Shown here piece by piece: positions 1 to 8,269 of a stretch of DNA of 64,000 nucleotides (positions within the stretch are counted from its first letter, which is position 1; each line of letters begins with the position of its first letter). The DNA is from Pseudoroseomonas cervicalis (GTDB lineage: Bacteria > Pseudomonadota > Alphaproteobacteria > Acetobacterales > Acetobacteraceae). Under the pieces are notes generated by a model that had not been told where the DNA came from, did no database searches, and was given only the letters and a program-made list of their open reading frames with translations. The DNA is taken from assembly GCF_030818485.1 (NCBI RefSeq), contig NZ_JAUTAJ010000004.1:1653001-1717000 (forward strand), given 5' to 3'. The position numbers and the translations under genes were made by a program.

Positions 1-1044
1 GTGGACGAGGTGGTGACCGGCATCGCCGGCACCGGCGTGGTGGGGGTCATCCGCGGCAACGCGCCGGGCAAGGCCATCGGGCTGCGCGCCGACATGGATG
101 CGCTGCCGATCCTGGAGGAATCGGGGGTCGAATACGCCTCCACCATCCCCGGCAAGATGCATGCCTGCGGCCATGACGGGCACACCACCATGCTGCTGGG
201 CGCCGCCCGCTACCTGGCCGAGACGCGCAATTTCGCCGGCACCGTCTATGTCATCTTCCAGCCGGCGGAGGAGATGGGCGGCGGCGCCGAGGTGATGGTG
301 AAGGAGGGGCTGTTCGAGCGCTTCCCGATGGAGCGCGTCTTCGCCATCCACAACTGGCCGAACCTGCCGGCGGGCCAGATGCATTGGCGCGCCGGGCCGG
401 TGATGGCGGCGGTCGCCGATATCGAGATCACCATCACCGGCAAGGGCGCGCATGGCGCCATGCCGCATATGGGCAACGACCCGGTGGTGATCGCGGCGCA
501 GATCGTCACCGCGCTGCAATCCGTCGTCGCCCGCAATGTCGAGCCGGTCGAGGCCGGCGTCGTTACCATCGGCAAGATCGAGGGCGGCAATGCCTTCAAC
601 GTCATCCCCGAGACGGTGAATCTGCGCGGCACCGCCCGCTGGTTCCGCCCCGAGGTGGGCGACACGCTGGAGAAGAAGGTGGTCGAGATCGCCTCGGGCA
701 TCGCCACGGCCTTCGGCGCCAGCGCCGAGGTGCGCTTCAGCCGCATGTACCCCGCCACCATCAACGAGGCTGAGGCCACCGAGCTGGCCGCCCGCGCCGC
801 CGCCACGGTGGTGGGCGAGGCCAACACCCATGAACTGCCGAAGCCGACCATGGGCGGCGAGGATTTCGCCTTCATGCTGAACGCGAAGAGCGGCTCCTAC
901 CTGATGCTGGGCGGCGGCCGCGGCGCCAGCGATGCCGGGCTGCACCATCCGAAATACGATTTCAACGACGAGATCCTGCCCGTCGGCGCCAGCTTCTTCG
1001 CCACCCTCGCCGAGCAGCTTCTTCCGGCTGCCGGTCATGGCTGA
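1..1044 (+). CDS. M20 family amidohydrolase (hippurate hydrolase-like), 5' end cut by window
   Basis: This is a metal-dependent amidohydrolase of the M20D/AbgA-HipO type, which releases an amino acid from an N-acyl or N-aryl amide in the cytoplasm. The visible 347 residues contain the metal-site block [15 protein letters not shown] (about residues 55-69), the PAEEMGGGA block with the catalytic glutamate pair, an IHNWP segment, the [10 protein letters not shown] lid-domain histidine motif and a late MGGEDFAFM metal ligand. Family members start with about 40 more residues (an RRDLHxxPE-type helix), and the frame is open to base 1, so the true start lies upstream of the window. The substrate cannot be told from sequence. 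Confidence 0.9.
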   Translation: MDEVVTGIAGTGVVGVIRGNAPGKAIGLRADMDALPILEESGVEYASTIPGKMHACGHDGHTTMLLGAARYLAETRNFAGTVYVIFQPAEEMGGGAEVMVKEGLFERFPMERVFAIHNWPNLPAGQMHWRAGPVMAAVADIEITITGKGAHGAMPHMGNDPVVIAAQIVTALQSVVARNVEPVEAGVVTIGKIEGGNAFNVIPETVNLRGTARWFRPEVGDTLEKKVVEIASGIATAFGASAEVRFSRMYPATINEAEATELAARAAATVVGEANTHELPKPTMGGEDFAFMLNAKSGSYLMLGGGRGASDAGLHHPKYDFNDEILPVGASFFATLAEQLLPAAGHG

Positions 1045-1145
1045 GACGACGGCCGCTGCACTTCACCGGGTCGCTCCGGCCCAGGGCAGCGGCCCGCCTG
1101 GCCGGGAGACGGCGGCAGCCTGACAGAAAAAAGATGATGGGGGTC

Positions 1146-1171
1146 TGGGGGAAGAATTCATTCTTCCCCCA
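1146..1171. terminator. perfect hairpin after the M20 gene
   Basis: A perfect 12-bp inverted repeat with a two-base loop, centred on GAATTC at 1155-1160, lies between the M20 stop and the SRAP start. It is followed by a T-rich run (TCTTCTTGTCTGTCTTGG), so it should terminate rightward transcription of the M20 gene. Confidence 0.7.
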
Positions 1172-1210
1172 TCTTCTTGTCTGTCTTGGTTTTCGATCGG
1201 AGTATTCAGC

Positions 1211-1918
1211 ATGTGCGGTCGCTATTTCGTCCAGCGGGAGCCGGAGCGGCTGCAGCGCGAAATGGGCAGTGTCGGCCCGCTGCCGAACCATCCGGCCAAT
1301 TTCAACGTGGCGCCGACGCAGATGTCCTGGGTGGTGCGGCGCAACCCACAGGACGGCGCGCGGCATCTGGGCCTGCTGCGCTGGGGGCTGGTGCCGCGCT
1401 GGGCGAAGGATGCCTCGGGGGCGGCGAAGCTGATGAATGCGCGCAGCGAGGGCATCACCGAGAAGCCTTCCTTCCGCGAGGCGTTCCGCCGACGACGATG
1501 CCTGGTGCCGGCGGACGGGTTCTACGAGTGGCGCCAGGAGGGCAAGGCCAAGCAGGCCTATGCCGTGGCGCTGAAAAGCGGCGCGCCGATGGCGCTGGCC
1601 GGGCTGTGGGAGGGCTGGCAGCTTCCGGATGGCGAATGGCTGAAGACCTTCACCATCATCACCACCGAGGCCAATGCCAAGCAGGCGCTGGTGCATCAGC
1701 GCATGCCGGTGATCCTGCCGCCGGAGGATTGGCCGCTCTGGCTGGGCGAGGCGGAGGGCGACCCGCTGAAGCTGCTGCGCCCCAGCCCGCCGGAGGAGCT
1801 GGCCTGCTGGCCGGTCGCCGCGCGGGTCGGCAAGTTTTCCGAGAATGATGCCAGGCTGCTGGCGCGCGACCCCCTGGCCATGCCGCCGCCGGAGCTGGAC
1901 GACCCGCCGGTCTATTGA
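1211..1918 (+). CDS. SOS response-associated peptidase (SRAP, HMCES/YedK family)
   Basis: SRAP proteins form a stable thiazolidine crosslink with abasic sites in single-stranded DNA, shielding them from cleavage. The 235-residue protein has all the hallmarks: MCGRYFV at the N-terminus, where Cys2 becomes the catalytic residue after Met removal; FNVAPTQ with the active-site Asn; the PADGFYEW motif with the catalytic Glu; and VHQRMPVILP with the active-site His near residue 160. Start choice is fixed by the need for Cys2. It is a single gene flanked by a terminator upstream and a convergent transporter downstream. Confidence 0.96.
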   Translation: MCGRYFVQREPERLQREMGSVGPLPNHPANFNVAPTQMSWVVRRNPQDGARHLGLLRWGLVPRWAKDASGAAKLMNARSEGITEKPSFREAFRRRRCLVPADGFYEWRQEGKAKQAYAVALKSGAPMALAGLWEGWQLPDGEWLKTFTIITTEANAKQALVHQRMPVILPPEDWPLWLGEAEGDPLKLLRPSPPEELACWPVAARVGKFSENDARLLARDPLAMPPPELDDPPVY

Positions 1919-1926
1919 GGGCGCTG

Positions 1927-2898
1927 CTAGAGCGGGCAGGGCCGCTTGCCGGCGCCGGCCAGCGCGGCGGGGCGCGGCGCGGCGGGCGCGGCGCCCAGGC
2001 TGTTCAGCAGCAGGGCGGCGATGACCAGGGCGACGCCGGCGATCTCGCCCGCCGCCGGCACCTGGCCCCCCGCCACCGCGATGGCGAAGGCCGTCACCGG
2101 CACCAGGTTGATGAACAGCACGCCGCGCGCCGCGCCGATGGCGCGCATGCCGCCATTCCAGCCCAGCACGCCGAGCAGCGAGGCCAGCAGTGTCAGGTAG
2201 AGCAGCGAGGGCGTGGCGGCGGCGAGGCTGGCGGCGCTCGGCCAATGCGCCCAGCCCAGGGCCAGGGCCAGGGCTTCCAGCCCCAGGATGCTCAGCGTGC
2301 CCAGGGCGCAGCTCAGCGCGGTGAAGCGCAGGCCGGACCAGCCGGGAAAGCGCTGGGCGCCCAGGGTGTAGAGCACCCAGGCGAAGGCGCCGAGGAAGAC
2401 CAGCCCCTCGCCCCGCCCGACGCCGCCCGAGAGCAGCAGGGCGGGCGCGCCGCCGCTGACCACCAGCGCGACGCCGGCCAGGCCCAGCCCGACCGCGGCC
2501 AGGGCGCGCGGTGCCGGCCAGCTTCGGCTGCGGCCGGCGGTGACGGCCACCGCGATCAGCGGCATCAGCGCCGGGATGACGGAGGCGTGCTGCGGCTCGG
2601 CCAGGGTCAGCCCCAGAAAGGCCAGCAGGCCGAAGCCGGCGAAGCCCAGCGTGCCGAGCGCCCAGAGGCGCAGCCCGGCGCCCTCCAGCCGCAGCGCGGC
2701 GCGCCCCTCCACCGCCCAGAGCAGCAGCAGGAGCAGCGGCGCGGTGACGCCATAGCGCAGCAGGGTCAGGGTGAAGGGGTCGAACCCCGCCATCAGCGGC
2801 TTGACCACCGCGAACATGCCGCCCCAGACCAGGGCGGTGCCGGTCAGCATCGCCATGCCGCGGGCGCGCGGCGGGATGCTGGATGCGATGCTGGGCAT
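1927..2898 (-). CDS. DMT superfamily transporter (EamA domain)
   Basis: A 323-residue inner-membrane protein with about ten hydrophobic helices arranged as two EamA repeats. The first repeat begins at ALVWGGMFAVVKPLMAG and the second around the GEGLVFLGAFAWVLYTL segment. Such proteins export metabolites or amino acids; the substrate is not predictable. The frame stays open upstream, but the ATG at 2898 has an AGGAGGG ribosome site about seven bases upstream and gives the normal family length, so it is preferred. It is transcribed divergently from the LysR gene that follows, which probably controls it. Confidence 0.9.
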   Translation of the reverse strand: MPSIASSIPPRARGMAMLTGTALVWGGMFAVVKPLMAGFDPFTLTLLRYGVTAPLLLLLLWAVEGRAALRLEGAGLRLWALGTLGFAGFGLLAFLGLTLAEPQHASVIPALMPLIAVAVTAGRSRSWPAPRALAAVGLGLAGVALVVSGGAPALLLSGGVGRGEGLVFLGAFAWVLYTLGAQRFPGWSGLRFTALSCALGTLSILGLEALALALGWAHWPSAASLAAATPSLLYLTLLASLLGVLGWNGGMRAIGAARGVLFINLVPVTAFAIAVAGGQVPAAGEIAGVALVIAALLLNSLGAAPAAPRPAALAGAGKRPCPL

Positions 2899-2930
2899 GG
2901 GCTGCCCTCCTTGCTGCGTTGCGGCACAGG

Positions 2931-3893
2931 ATGGGTGTGGACATTCGCCCATGCGACGCGTTTGATTGCGCGGTGCCTGCGCAAAAACACACAGCCCAAG
3001 CGGCGCTCGGCGATTGGGACCGGCTGCGCAGCCTGCTGGCGCTGCGGCGCGGCGGCTCGCTCTCGGCCGCGGCGCGGGCGCTCGGGGTGGACCACACCAC
3101 CATCGCCCGCCGGCTGGAGGCGGCGGAGCGCGAATTCGGCGCACCGCTGTTCGAGCGCGGGAAGGAGGGCTTCGCCCCCACCCCGCTGGGCGAGGCGGTG
3201 CTGGAGGCGGCTGAGCACATGGAGGCCGAGATCATCGGCCTGCTGCGGCGGATCGACGGCGCCGCCACGGGCCTGACCGGCCCGGTGCGGGTGACGACCA
3301 CGCCGCACCTGGCCGCCTGCCTGCTGGCGCCGGCGCTGGGGCCGTTCCTGGCGGCGCATCCCGGGCTGCAGATGGAGCTGGTGGCGGACAGCCGCAGCCT
3401 GGACCTGTCGCGGCGCGAGGCCGATCTGGCGCTGCGGCTGGCGCGGCCGGACACGCCGGGTCTGGTGGCGAAGCGGCTGGGCGAGGTCGGCTTCGCCTTC
3501 TACGCCGCGCGCGAGGACGGCCGCAGCTTCGCCGAGCAGAGCTTCATCGCCTATCAGGATGCCTCGGGGCATTCGCCGCTGCAGCGGCACATGGCCTCGC
3601 TGGTGCCGGAGGGGCGGATCGTGCTGCGCTCCAACGCCATGCAGGCGCTGCACAATGCGGTGCGCAGCGGGCTGGGGGCGGCGCTGCTCTCCTGCTTCTC
3701 GGCCGAGCCCGACCCGGCGCTGCGCCGGCTGCCGGCGCCGCGCGGCATGCCGCCGGTCGGGCTGTGGCTGGTCTATCACGAGGATCTGCGGCGCAGCCCG
3801 CGGCTGCGCGCGGCGCTCGGCTTCGTGGAGGAGGTGATCCTGCGGGCGCGCGGCAGGCTGCTGCCGGCCGGGTTTCCGTTCGATCCGGTCTAG
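2931..3893 (+). CDS. LysR family transcriptional regulator
   Basis: A LysR-type regulator with an N-terminal winged helix-turn-helix (WDRLRSLLAL, then GSLSAAARALGVDHTTIARRLEAA) and a C-terminal co-inducer domain. The VDHTTIARR recognition helix belongs to the subgroup that often sits beside amino-acid or drug exporters. The first ATG is at 2931 (320 residues); a GTG at 2973 would give a start closer to the helix-turn-helix. Neither has a convincing ribosome site. The neighbouring divergent DMT transporter is the likely target. Confidence 0.88.
   Translation: MGVDIRPCDAFDCAVPAQKHTAQAALGDWDRLRSLLALRRGGSLSAAARALGVDHTTIARRLEAAEREFGAPLFERGKEGFAPTPLGEAVLEAAEHMEAEIIGLLRRIDGAATGLTGPVRVTTTPHLAACLLAPALGPFLAAHPGLQMELVADSRSLDLSRREADLALRLARPDTPGLVAKRLGEVGFAFYAAREDGRSFAEQSFIAYQDASGHSPLQRHMASLVPEGRIVLRSNAMQALHNAVRSGLGAALLSCFSAEPDPALRRLPAPRGMPPVGLWLVYHEDLRRSPRLRAALGFVEEVILRARGRLLPAGFPFDPV
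2966..2984. promoter_or_regulatory. candidate LysR operator dyad
   Basis: TTGCGC and GCGCAA form a perfect dyad around a 7-base spacer. It is the most symmetrical sequence near the divergent DMT/LysR promoters and has the dimensions of a LysR box. It lies within the N-terminal codons if the ATG at 2931 is used, and across the GTG at 2973, so it also bears on the start choice. Confidence 0.35.
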
Positions 3894-3925
3894 GCCGCCG
3901 GCGGGCGGTCAGGGCGCCGGCGGCC
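3893..3925. terminator. hairpin between convergent LysR and HxlR genes
   Basis: A 10-bp perfect GC stem (GGCCGCCGGC / GCCGGCGGCC) with a 13-base loop spans the ends of two convergent genes. There is no T-run, so it could act in both directions but only as a weak intrinsic terminator. Confidence 0.4.
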
Positions 3926-4382
3926 CGGCGGCCTCGTCATAGGCGCGGCGGCACTGCTCGATGCGCGGCCAGTTCTCCCGGATCCAGGCGGTGAAGCCCT
4001 CCAGCGCCGGCAGCATGCTGGCGCCCATCGCGGTCAGCTCATACTCGACGCGCGGCGGCACTTCCGGGAAGTAGTGGCGCCGCAGCAGCCCGTCGCGCTC
4101 CAGGTTGCGGAGCGTCAGGGTGAGCATGCGCTGGGTGATGCCCTCGATGCCGTGCTTCAGGGCGGAGAAGCGCAGCCGGTGGCCCGGCGCCAGGGCCAGA
4201 TGCGACATGACCAGGATGGTCCATTTGTCGCCCAGCCGGGCGAGGACGCTGTTGGGGGCGCAGGGGCGGAAGACGGGGCCCTGCGCGGTCGCCTCATAGG
4301 GGCGGCCATGGATCTGGTTCGCCAAGCGTATCACCCTTGTGCCCGGGGCAGGAAAATGTGCCGTCTTCCGGCCGGATTCCAT
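3909..4382 (-). CDS. HxlR family transcriptional regulator
   Basis: A small HxlR/DUF24 winged helix-turn-helix regulator (157 residues from the ATG at 4382). The core LGDKWTILVMSHL, the wing helix GITQRMLTLTLRNLERDGLLRR and the YELTAMG segment are typical. A single Cys lies just before the DNA-binding core (PCAPNSVL), where redox-sensing members such as YodB, HypR and QorR carry their sensing cysteine. The N-terminus is uncertain: a GTG at 4334 and a TTG at 4325, the latter with AGGGTG six bases upstream, would give proteins closer to the usual length. It is divergent from an NmrA-type gene, as in the ytfH/ytfG pair of enterics. Confidence 0.92.
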   Translation of the reverse strand: MESGRKTAHFPAPGTRVIRLANQIHGRPYEATAQGPVFRPCAPNSVLARLGDKWTILVMSHLALAPGHRLRFSALKHGIEGITQRMLTLTLRNLERDGLLRRHYFPEVPPRVEYELTAMGASMLPALEGFTAWIRENWPRIEQCRRAYDEAAGPPAP

Positions 4383-4395
4383 GGGTATATATGAG

Positions 4396-4421
4396 GAACC
4401 CTTGTTCAGCGACGGGGGTTC
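4396..4421. promoter_or_regulatory. inverted repeat in HxlR/NmrA divergent promoter
   Basis: GAACCC (4396-4401) and GGGTTC (4416-4421) form a 6-bp dyad beside a TATATAT stretch at 4386-4392, directly in front of the NmrA start codon. It is a reasonable HxlR operator; the symmetry is seen, the function is inferred. Confidence 0.4.
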
Positions 4422-4424
4422 TCC

Positions 4425-5351
4425 ATGTCAGACAGCAAGAGGCCGATCCTGGTCTTCGGCGCCACCGGCCAGCAGGGCGGATCGGTCGCCGCCGCCCTGC
4501 TCAAGGCCGGCTGGCCGGTGCGCGCCTTCGTGCGGGATGCGCGTTCACCCAGGGCGGCAGCGCTGCGCCAGGCCGGCGCCGCGCTGGCCGAGGGCGATCT
4601 CGCCGATCCCGGCTCGATCCGCGCCGCCCTGCAGGATGTGCATGGCGTGTTCAGCGTGCAGCCGAGCTCGGGCCAGGGCGCGCTCTACGGGGTGAGCGAC
4701 GCGGAGGAGGTGCGCTACGGCATCAGCATCGCCGATCTCGCCCTGCAGGGCGGCGCCCGCCATCTCGTCTACAGTTCCAGCAACGCGGTCGGCGACACGC
4801 CGACGGGGATGGGGCATTTCGACAGCAAGGCGCGCATCGAGGCGCATCTGCGGAGCCTGCCCCTCGTCACCTCCATCATCCGGCCCGCCGCCTTCATGGA
4901 GATGCTGATGATGCCCGGCTTCGGCCTGGACCAGGGGCGCTTCCATTTCTTCATGCGGCCGGACCAGGCGATGCAGCTGGTGGCGGTGGCGGATATCGGC
5001 CGGATCGTCGCCGCGCTGTTCGCCGACCCGGCGCGCTTCGGCGGCAGCGTCATGGAGGTGGCCAGCGACGCGGTGACGGGCCGGCAACTGCAGGCCCTGT
5101 TCACCGAGGCCGCCGGGCGGCCCATCCCCTATGCCCGCTTCCCCGACGAGGTGCTGGCGGCCAATCCCTTCCTGGCGCGGCTGACAGCGCTGGTCGATGC
5201 GGGGCGGCTGACCGGCCAGGCGCGGCTCGACGCGCTGCGCCGGCTGAACCCCGAGCTGAGCGGCTTCCGCGCCTGGCTGTTCGGCCCGGGCCGCGCGGCC
5301 TTCCAGGCGGCGCTGGGCAGCGCGGGGGCCTGGCGCTACGGCCCGGGCTGA
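4425..5351 (+). CDS. NmrA family NAD(P)-binding protein
   Basis: An atypical short-chain dehydrogenase of the NmrA/HSCARG type (308 residues). The N-terminal Rossmann motif is FGATGQQGGSVAAALLKAG (residues 9-27), followed by the VRAFVRD strand that carries the NADP-binding arginines. Proteins of this group act either as NADPH-dependent quinone reductases or as redox sensors. The gene starts 42 bases from the divergent HxlR regulator, and this pairing suggests a quinone or electrophile stress pair. Enzymatic activity is not shown by the sequence. Confidence 0.9.
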   Translation: MSDSKRPILVFGATGQQGGSVAAALLKAGWPVRAFVRDARSPRAAALRQAGAALAEGDLADPGSIRAALQDVHGVFSVQPSSGQGALYGVSDAEEVRYGISIADLALQGGARHLVYSSSNAVGDTPTGMGHFDSKARIEAHLRSLPLVTSIIRPAAFMEMLMMPGFGLDQGRFHFFMRPDQAMQLVAVADIGRIVAALFADPARFGGSVMEVASDAVTGRQLQALFTEAAGRPIPYARFPDEVLAANPFLARLTALVDAGRLTGQARLDALRRLNPELSGFRAWLFGPGRAAFQAALGSAGAWRYGPG

Positions 5352-5592
5352 GGCGGCGCCGCCCTTTCGCAACCCCACCCTCCCCCGCCCGGCCCGGCCT
5401 TGGCATGGCCGGCCGGCCGGGCCATCATCGCGCCAATGAAGGCCGCCCCGAGTACCACCGGCATCGCGCTTCCGCGTCGCTGACGCGAGAAGCCAGGGCA
5501 CGCGACCGTCACGGCCGCGTGCCGGCGCTCGCCCGCGCCGAGCCGGGCGGGCCTTCGCCGCGGCAGCGGCCTGCGAACCAGTGGTCTTCATC

Positions 5593-6237
5593 ATGCAGAA
5601 TGTCTTCGAGAGCCCGTTCAAGGGCATCACCCTCGATCGCCTCGTCACCAACCCCAACATCCGGGTCGGGCGCCACAGCTACTATTCCGGCTATTATCAC
5701 GGCCATGGCTTCGACGATTGCGCGCGCTTCCTGCTGCCCGAGGCAGGCGCGGGCGTCGACCAGCTCATCATCGGCGCCTTCTGCTCGATCGGCTCGGGCG
5801 CGGCCTTCATCATGGCCGGCAATCAGGGGCATCGCAGCGACTGGATCAGCACCTTCCCCTTCTTCTGGATGCCGGAGGTCCCCGCCTTCGAGGGCGCGGC
5901 GAACGGGTACCGCCCCGCCGGCGACACGGTGATCGGCAATGATGTCTGGATCGGGACCGAGGCCATCATCATGCCGGGCGTCAGGGTGGGCGATGGCGCG
6001 GTGATCGGCACGCGCGCGGTGGTGACCAAGGATGTCGAGCCCTATGCCATCATGGGCGGCAACCCCGCCCGGCTGATCCGCAAGCGCTTCGACGAGGCCG
6101 CCATCGCGCTGCTGCTGGAGCTGCGCTGGTGGGATTGGAGCGACGAGGCGCTGCGGGCGGCCATGCCGATCCTGACCAGCGGCGACATCGCGGCGCTGCA
6201 TCGCCACTGGCAGGAGGAGCTCCGGCCGAAGGCCTAG
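5593..6237 (+). CDS. catB: CatB-type (xenobiotic) O-acetyltransferase
   Basis: A left-handed beta-helix hexapeptide-repeat acetyltransferase of the CatB/Vat family, which transfers acetyl from acetyl-CoA to the hydroxyl of chloramphenicol or streptogramin A. The 214-residue protein follows type-B chloramphenicol acetyltransferases closely: FESPFKG near the start, [37 protein letters not shown] with the catalytic His, [12 protein letters not shown], then [26 protein letters not shown] and [12 protein letters not shown]. The ATG at 5593 matches the CatB start, although a GTG lies four codons upstream. Chromosomal members often have unknown natural substrates, so resistance is an inference. Confidence 0.93.
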   Translation: MQNVFESPFKGITLDRLVTNPNIRVGRHSYYSGYYHGHGFDDCARFLLPEAGAGVDQLIIGAFCSIGSGAAFIMAGNQGHRSDWISTFPFFWMPEVPAFEGAANGYRPAGDTVIGNDVWIGTEAIIMPGVRVGDGAVIGTRAVVTKDVEPYAIMGGNPARLIRKRFDEAAIALLLELRWWDWSDEALRAAMPILTSGDIAALHRHWQEELRPKA

Positions 6238-6265
6238 CCGGGGCCGGCCCACCGGGCCGGGCGGC

Positions 6266-6285
6266 GGCGGGCGGCGACGCCCGCC
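6266..6285. terminator. GC hairpin between convergent catB and uraH
   Basis: GGCGGGCG, a GCGA loop and CGCCCGCC form an 8-bp perfect stem in the 52-base gap between two convergent genes. There is no T-run, so it may be bidirectional and weak. Confidence 0.45.
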
Positions 6286-6289
6286 CCGC

Positions 6290-6646
6290 TCACGACCCCC
6301 GGTAGGTCGAATAGGACCAGGGCGTGCAGAGCAGCGGCACATGGTAGTGCCCCTGCCCCTCGGCCAGGCCGACGCTGAGCACCACCTCGTCCAGGAAACG
6401 CGGCTCGGGGGCCAGGCCCTGGGCGGCAAAGTACTCGCCGATATGGAAGCGCAGCTCGTAGCGGCCGGGGATGAAGGCCTCGGGCGGCAGCAGGGGCGAA
6501 TCGGTGCGGCCATCCCCATTGGTGGTGGCGTGGCCGAGATAGTGGCGGTCCGGCGCCACGCGCCACAGCTCCACCCGCACGCCGATCGCCGGGCGGCCCG
6601 AGGCGGTGTCGAGCACATGGGTGGTCAGGCCAGGGGGCTTGGTCAT
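6290..6646 (-). CDS. uraH: 5-hydroxyisourate hydrolase
   Basis: A transthyretin-like enzyme of 118 residues that hydrolyses 5-hydroxyisourate, the product of urate oxidation, to OHCU. The conserved residues are all present: TTHVLDTASGRPA at residues 8-20 with the active-site His, an internal ELWRV Arg segment, HYHVPLLCTPWSYSTYRGS at the C-terminus with the second catalytic His, and the family signature tetrapeptide YRGS as the last four residues. No signal peptide is seen. Its ATG overlaps the stop of the upstream flavoprotein gene (ATGA at 6643-6646), so the two are translationally coupled and likely work together. Confidence 0.96.
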   Translation of the reverse strand: MTKPPGLTTHVLDTASGRPAIGVRVELWRVAPDRHYLGHATTNGDGRTDSPLLPPEAFIPGRYELRFHIGEYFAAQGLAPEPRFLDEVVLSVGLAEGQGHYHVPLLCTPWSYSTYRGS

Positions 6647-8070
6647 TCGGCGGCCTCGCTCAGTTCCTGCGGGATGGTGGAGGTCAGCTCGGCCAGGTCG
6701 AAGCGGCGCAGGCTGGCGAGCTGCGCCTCGGCATCCTCCAGCCACAGCGCGCGGCAGATCCCGTCCACCAGCCGCGGCACGCCGTATTTCATGCCGCTGA
6801 TGCTGGCGCCCGACAGGCCCATGGACAGCGTCGCCGCATAGGTCATGCAATGCAGCCGGGCGAGCAGCGGCGCCGCCCCAGGCGTCTTCTCGCGGAAGGA
6901 GAAATCCTCGGCGAGATAGGGCGAGGCGCCGCAGAGCGCGCTCTCCTCCCCCGGCGGCGGCGCGAAGGCGTCGCGCCAGAGCAGGATCGCGGGCGCGAAG
7001 GCCGCGAGTTCCGGCCGCAGGCCGAGATCGAAGGTGAAGCCGGTGCCGAGGATCACCGCATCGGCGGCGAAGCGGCCGCGCGGCGTGTCCAGCACCACCG
7101 CGTCGCCCTCCATGCCGGCGCCCTGCACCGGCGCGCCCATCACCAGGCGGAAGCGCGGATCCTCCGCCACGCGGTCCCAGCTCTCCTGCGGCGGCGGCTG
7201 GTTCAGCTCGAAGATGTGCCGGGTGAAGCGCCATTTCAGCAGGTCCGGCAGGGCGTGGTACTGGCCGAGATACCCCGCCTGCTCCATCCAGCGGAACGGG
7301 TTCACCCGCGGCATGCGCGGGCGGCGGACCAGCATGGTGGCGCTGGCGGCGCCGGCCTCCAGGGCGGTCGCCAGATTGTCGAAGGCCGAGGCGCCGGCGC
7401 CGACCACGATCAGATGTCTGCCGGCCAGGGCGGAGAAATCGATCGCCTGGGCGGTGTGCAGCACGCGGCCCTCCGGCAGCGCGCCGAAGGGAGGCGGGAT
7501 CTGCCAGGCGCCGGAGCCATCCATGCCGGTGGCCAGCACGGCGCGGCGGGCCAGCCGCACCACCTCCCCCTGCGGCGTGCGGAAGCGCAGCGCCAGCAGG
7601 CGCCCACCCTCGGCGCTGTCGATGCCGAGCAGCGCGTGCTCATGCCGCAGCGGCAGGGCGAGGGTCGCGGCATACCAGTCGAGGTAGCGCTGCCAATCCT
7701 CGCGGCCGATCTTGCGCAGGGCGTCCCAGGCGGCCTCGCCGTCGCGGGCGGTGAAATAGGCGCGCGGCGTCAGCGCCGGCACGCCCAGATCGGGGCCGGT
7801 GACGTGCTTGGGCGTGCGCAGGGTGCGCATGCGGGCGAAGCTGGTCCAGACGCCGCAGCCGCCGGGCGCGGCGCGGTCGAACACCGCCACATTCTCCACC
7901 TTCTGCCGGCGCAGGCCGAAGGCGGTGGCGAGCCCGGTCTGGCCCGCGCCGATGATGGCGACGTCCAGCACCCCCTCCGGCGCCGGCGGCAGCCAGGGAT
8001 GCGCCGGATAGTCCAGATGGTCGAGCTGGCGCCGCACCTCCTGGGCGAGCGCGTCGAGGGCGGCGGACAT
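6643..8070 (-). CDS. FMO-like FAD/NAD(P)-binding oxidoreductase coupled to uraH
   Basis: A 475-residue flavoprotein with two dinucleotide folds. The FAD motif IIGAGQTGLATA is at about residues 39-50, the NADPH motif VVGAGASAF at about 222-230, and the late LGTGF at about 341-345 corresponds to the ATG/LGTG motif of flavin monooxygenases. This is the class-B flavoprotein layout (FMO, Baeyer-Villiger and N-hydroxylating monooxygenases). It overlaps the hydroxyisourate hydrolase by four bases. No ordinary urate oxidase is seen nearby, so this protein is a candidate for making 5-hydroxyisourate, but that is context-based inference. The ATG at 8070 gives the start MSAALDAL. Confidence 0.8.
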   Translation of the reverse strand: MSAALDALAQEVRRQLDHLDYPAHPWLPPAPEGVLDVAIIGAGQTGLATAFGLRRQKVENVAVFDRAAPGGCGVWTSFARMRTLRTPKHVTGPDLGVPALTPRAYFTARDGEAAWDALRKIGREDWQRYLDWYAATLALPLRHEHALLGIDSAEGGRLLALRFRTPQGEVVRLARRAVLATGMDGSGAWQIPPPFGALPEGRVLHTAQAIDFSALAGRHLIVVGAGASAFDNLATALEAGAASATMLVRRPRMPRVNPFRWMEQAGYLGQYHALPDLLKWRFTRHIFELNQPPPQESWDRVAEDPRFRLVMGAPVQGAGMEGDAVVLDTPRGRFAADAVILGTGFTFDLGLRPELAAFAPAILLWRDAFAPPPGEESALCGASPYLAEDFSFREKTPGAAPLLARLHCMTYAATLSMGLSGASISGMKYGVPRLVDGICRALWLEDAEAQLASLRRFDLAELTSTIPQELSEAAE

Positions 8071-8269
8071 GGCGAATTCCCGGATCCTGGCGCGGGGCGG
8101 CGCGTTGCTGCTATGCGTCACAGCATGCCGCCGGCCCCGCGCCGCCGGCAAGCGCGACACGCGGTGCCCCGGGGACCCTTCCGGCGCCGCCCCGTCCCGG
8201 CCGGATCCCCGTCCGGGCTCCGCCGCGCGCGGGCGCCTCCCCCGGGATGCGCCCCGCCGCCAGACCGCC

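Noticed and set aside
962..3454. Very long open frame on the minus strand across several genes; similar long frames occur opposite dapA/slt (43359-46562) and elsewhere.
   Set aside because: Composition is repetitive Arg/Ala/Gly, it crosses well-supported genes on either strand, and it has no recognisable domain. High GC content suppresses stop codons in antisense frames.
5401..5425. GGCCGGCCGGCC palindromes in the gap before catB, considered as a terminator or recombination site.
   Set aside because: Low-complexity GC palindromes of this length are common in this genome and there is no T-run or partner site.
5436..5483. A 15-codon open frame ([15 protein letters not shown]) upstream of catB that could be a translational-attenuation leader peptide, as known for some cat genes.
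   Set aside because: No ribosome site, no downstream hairpin that would mask the catB start, and type-B cat genes are not known for this control. Kept only as a note.
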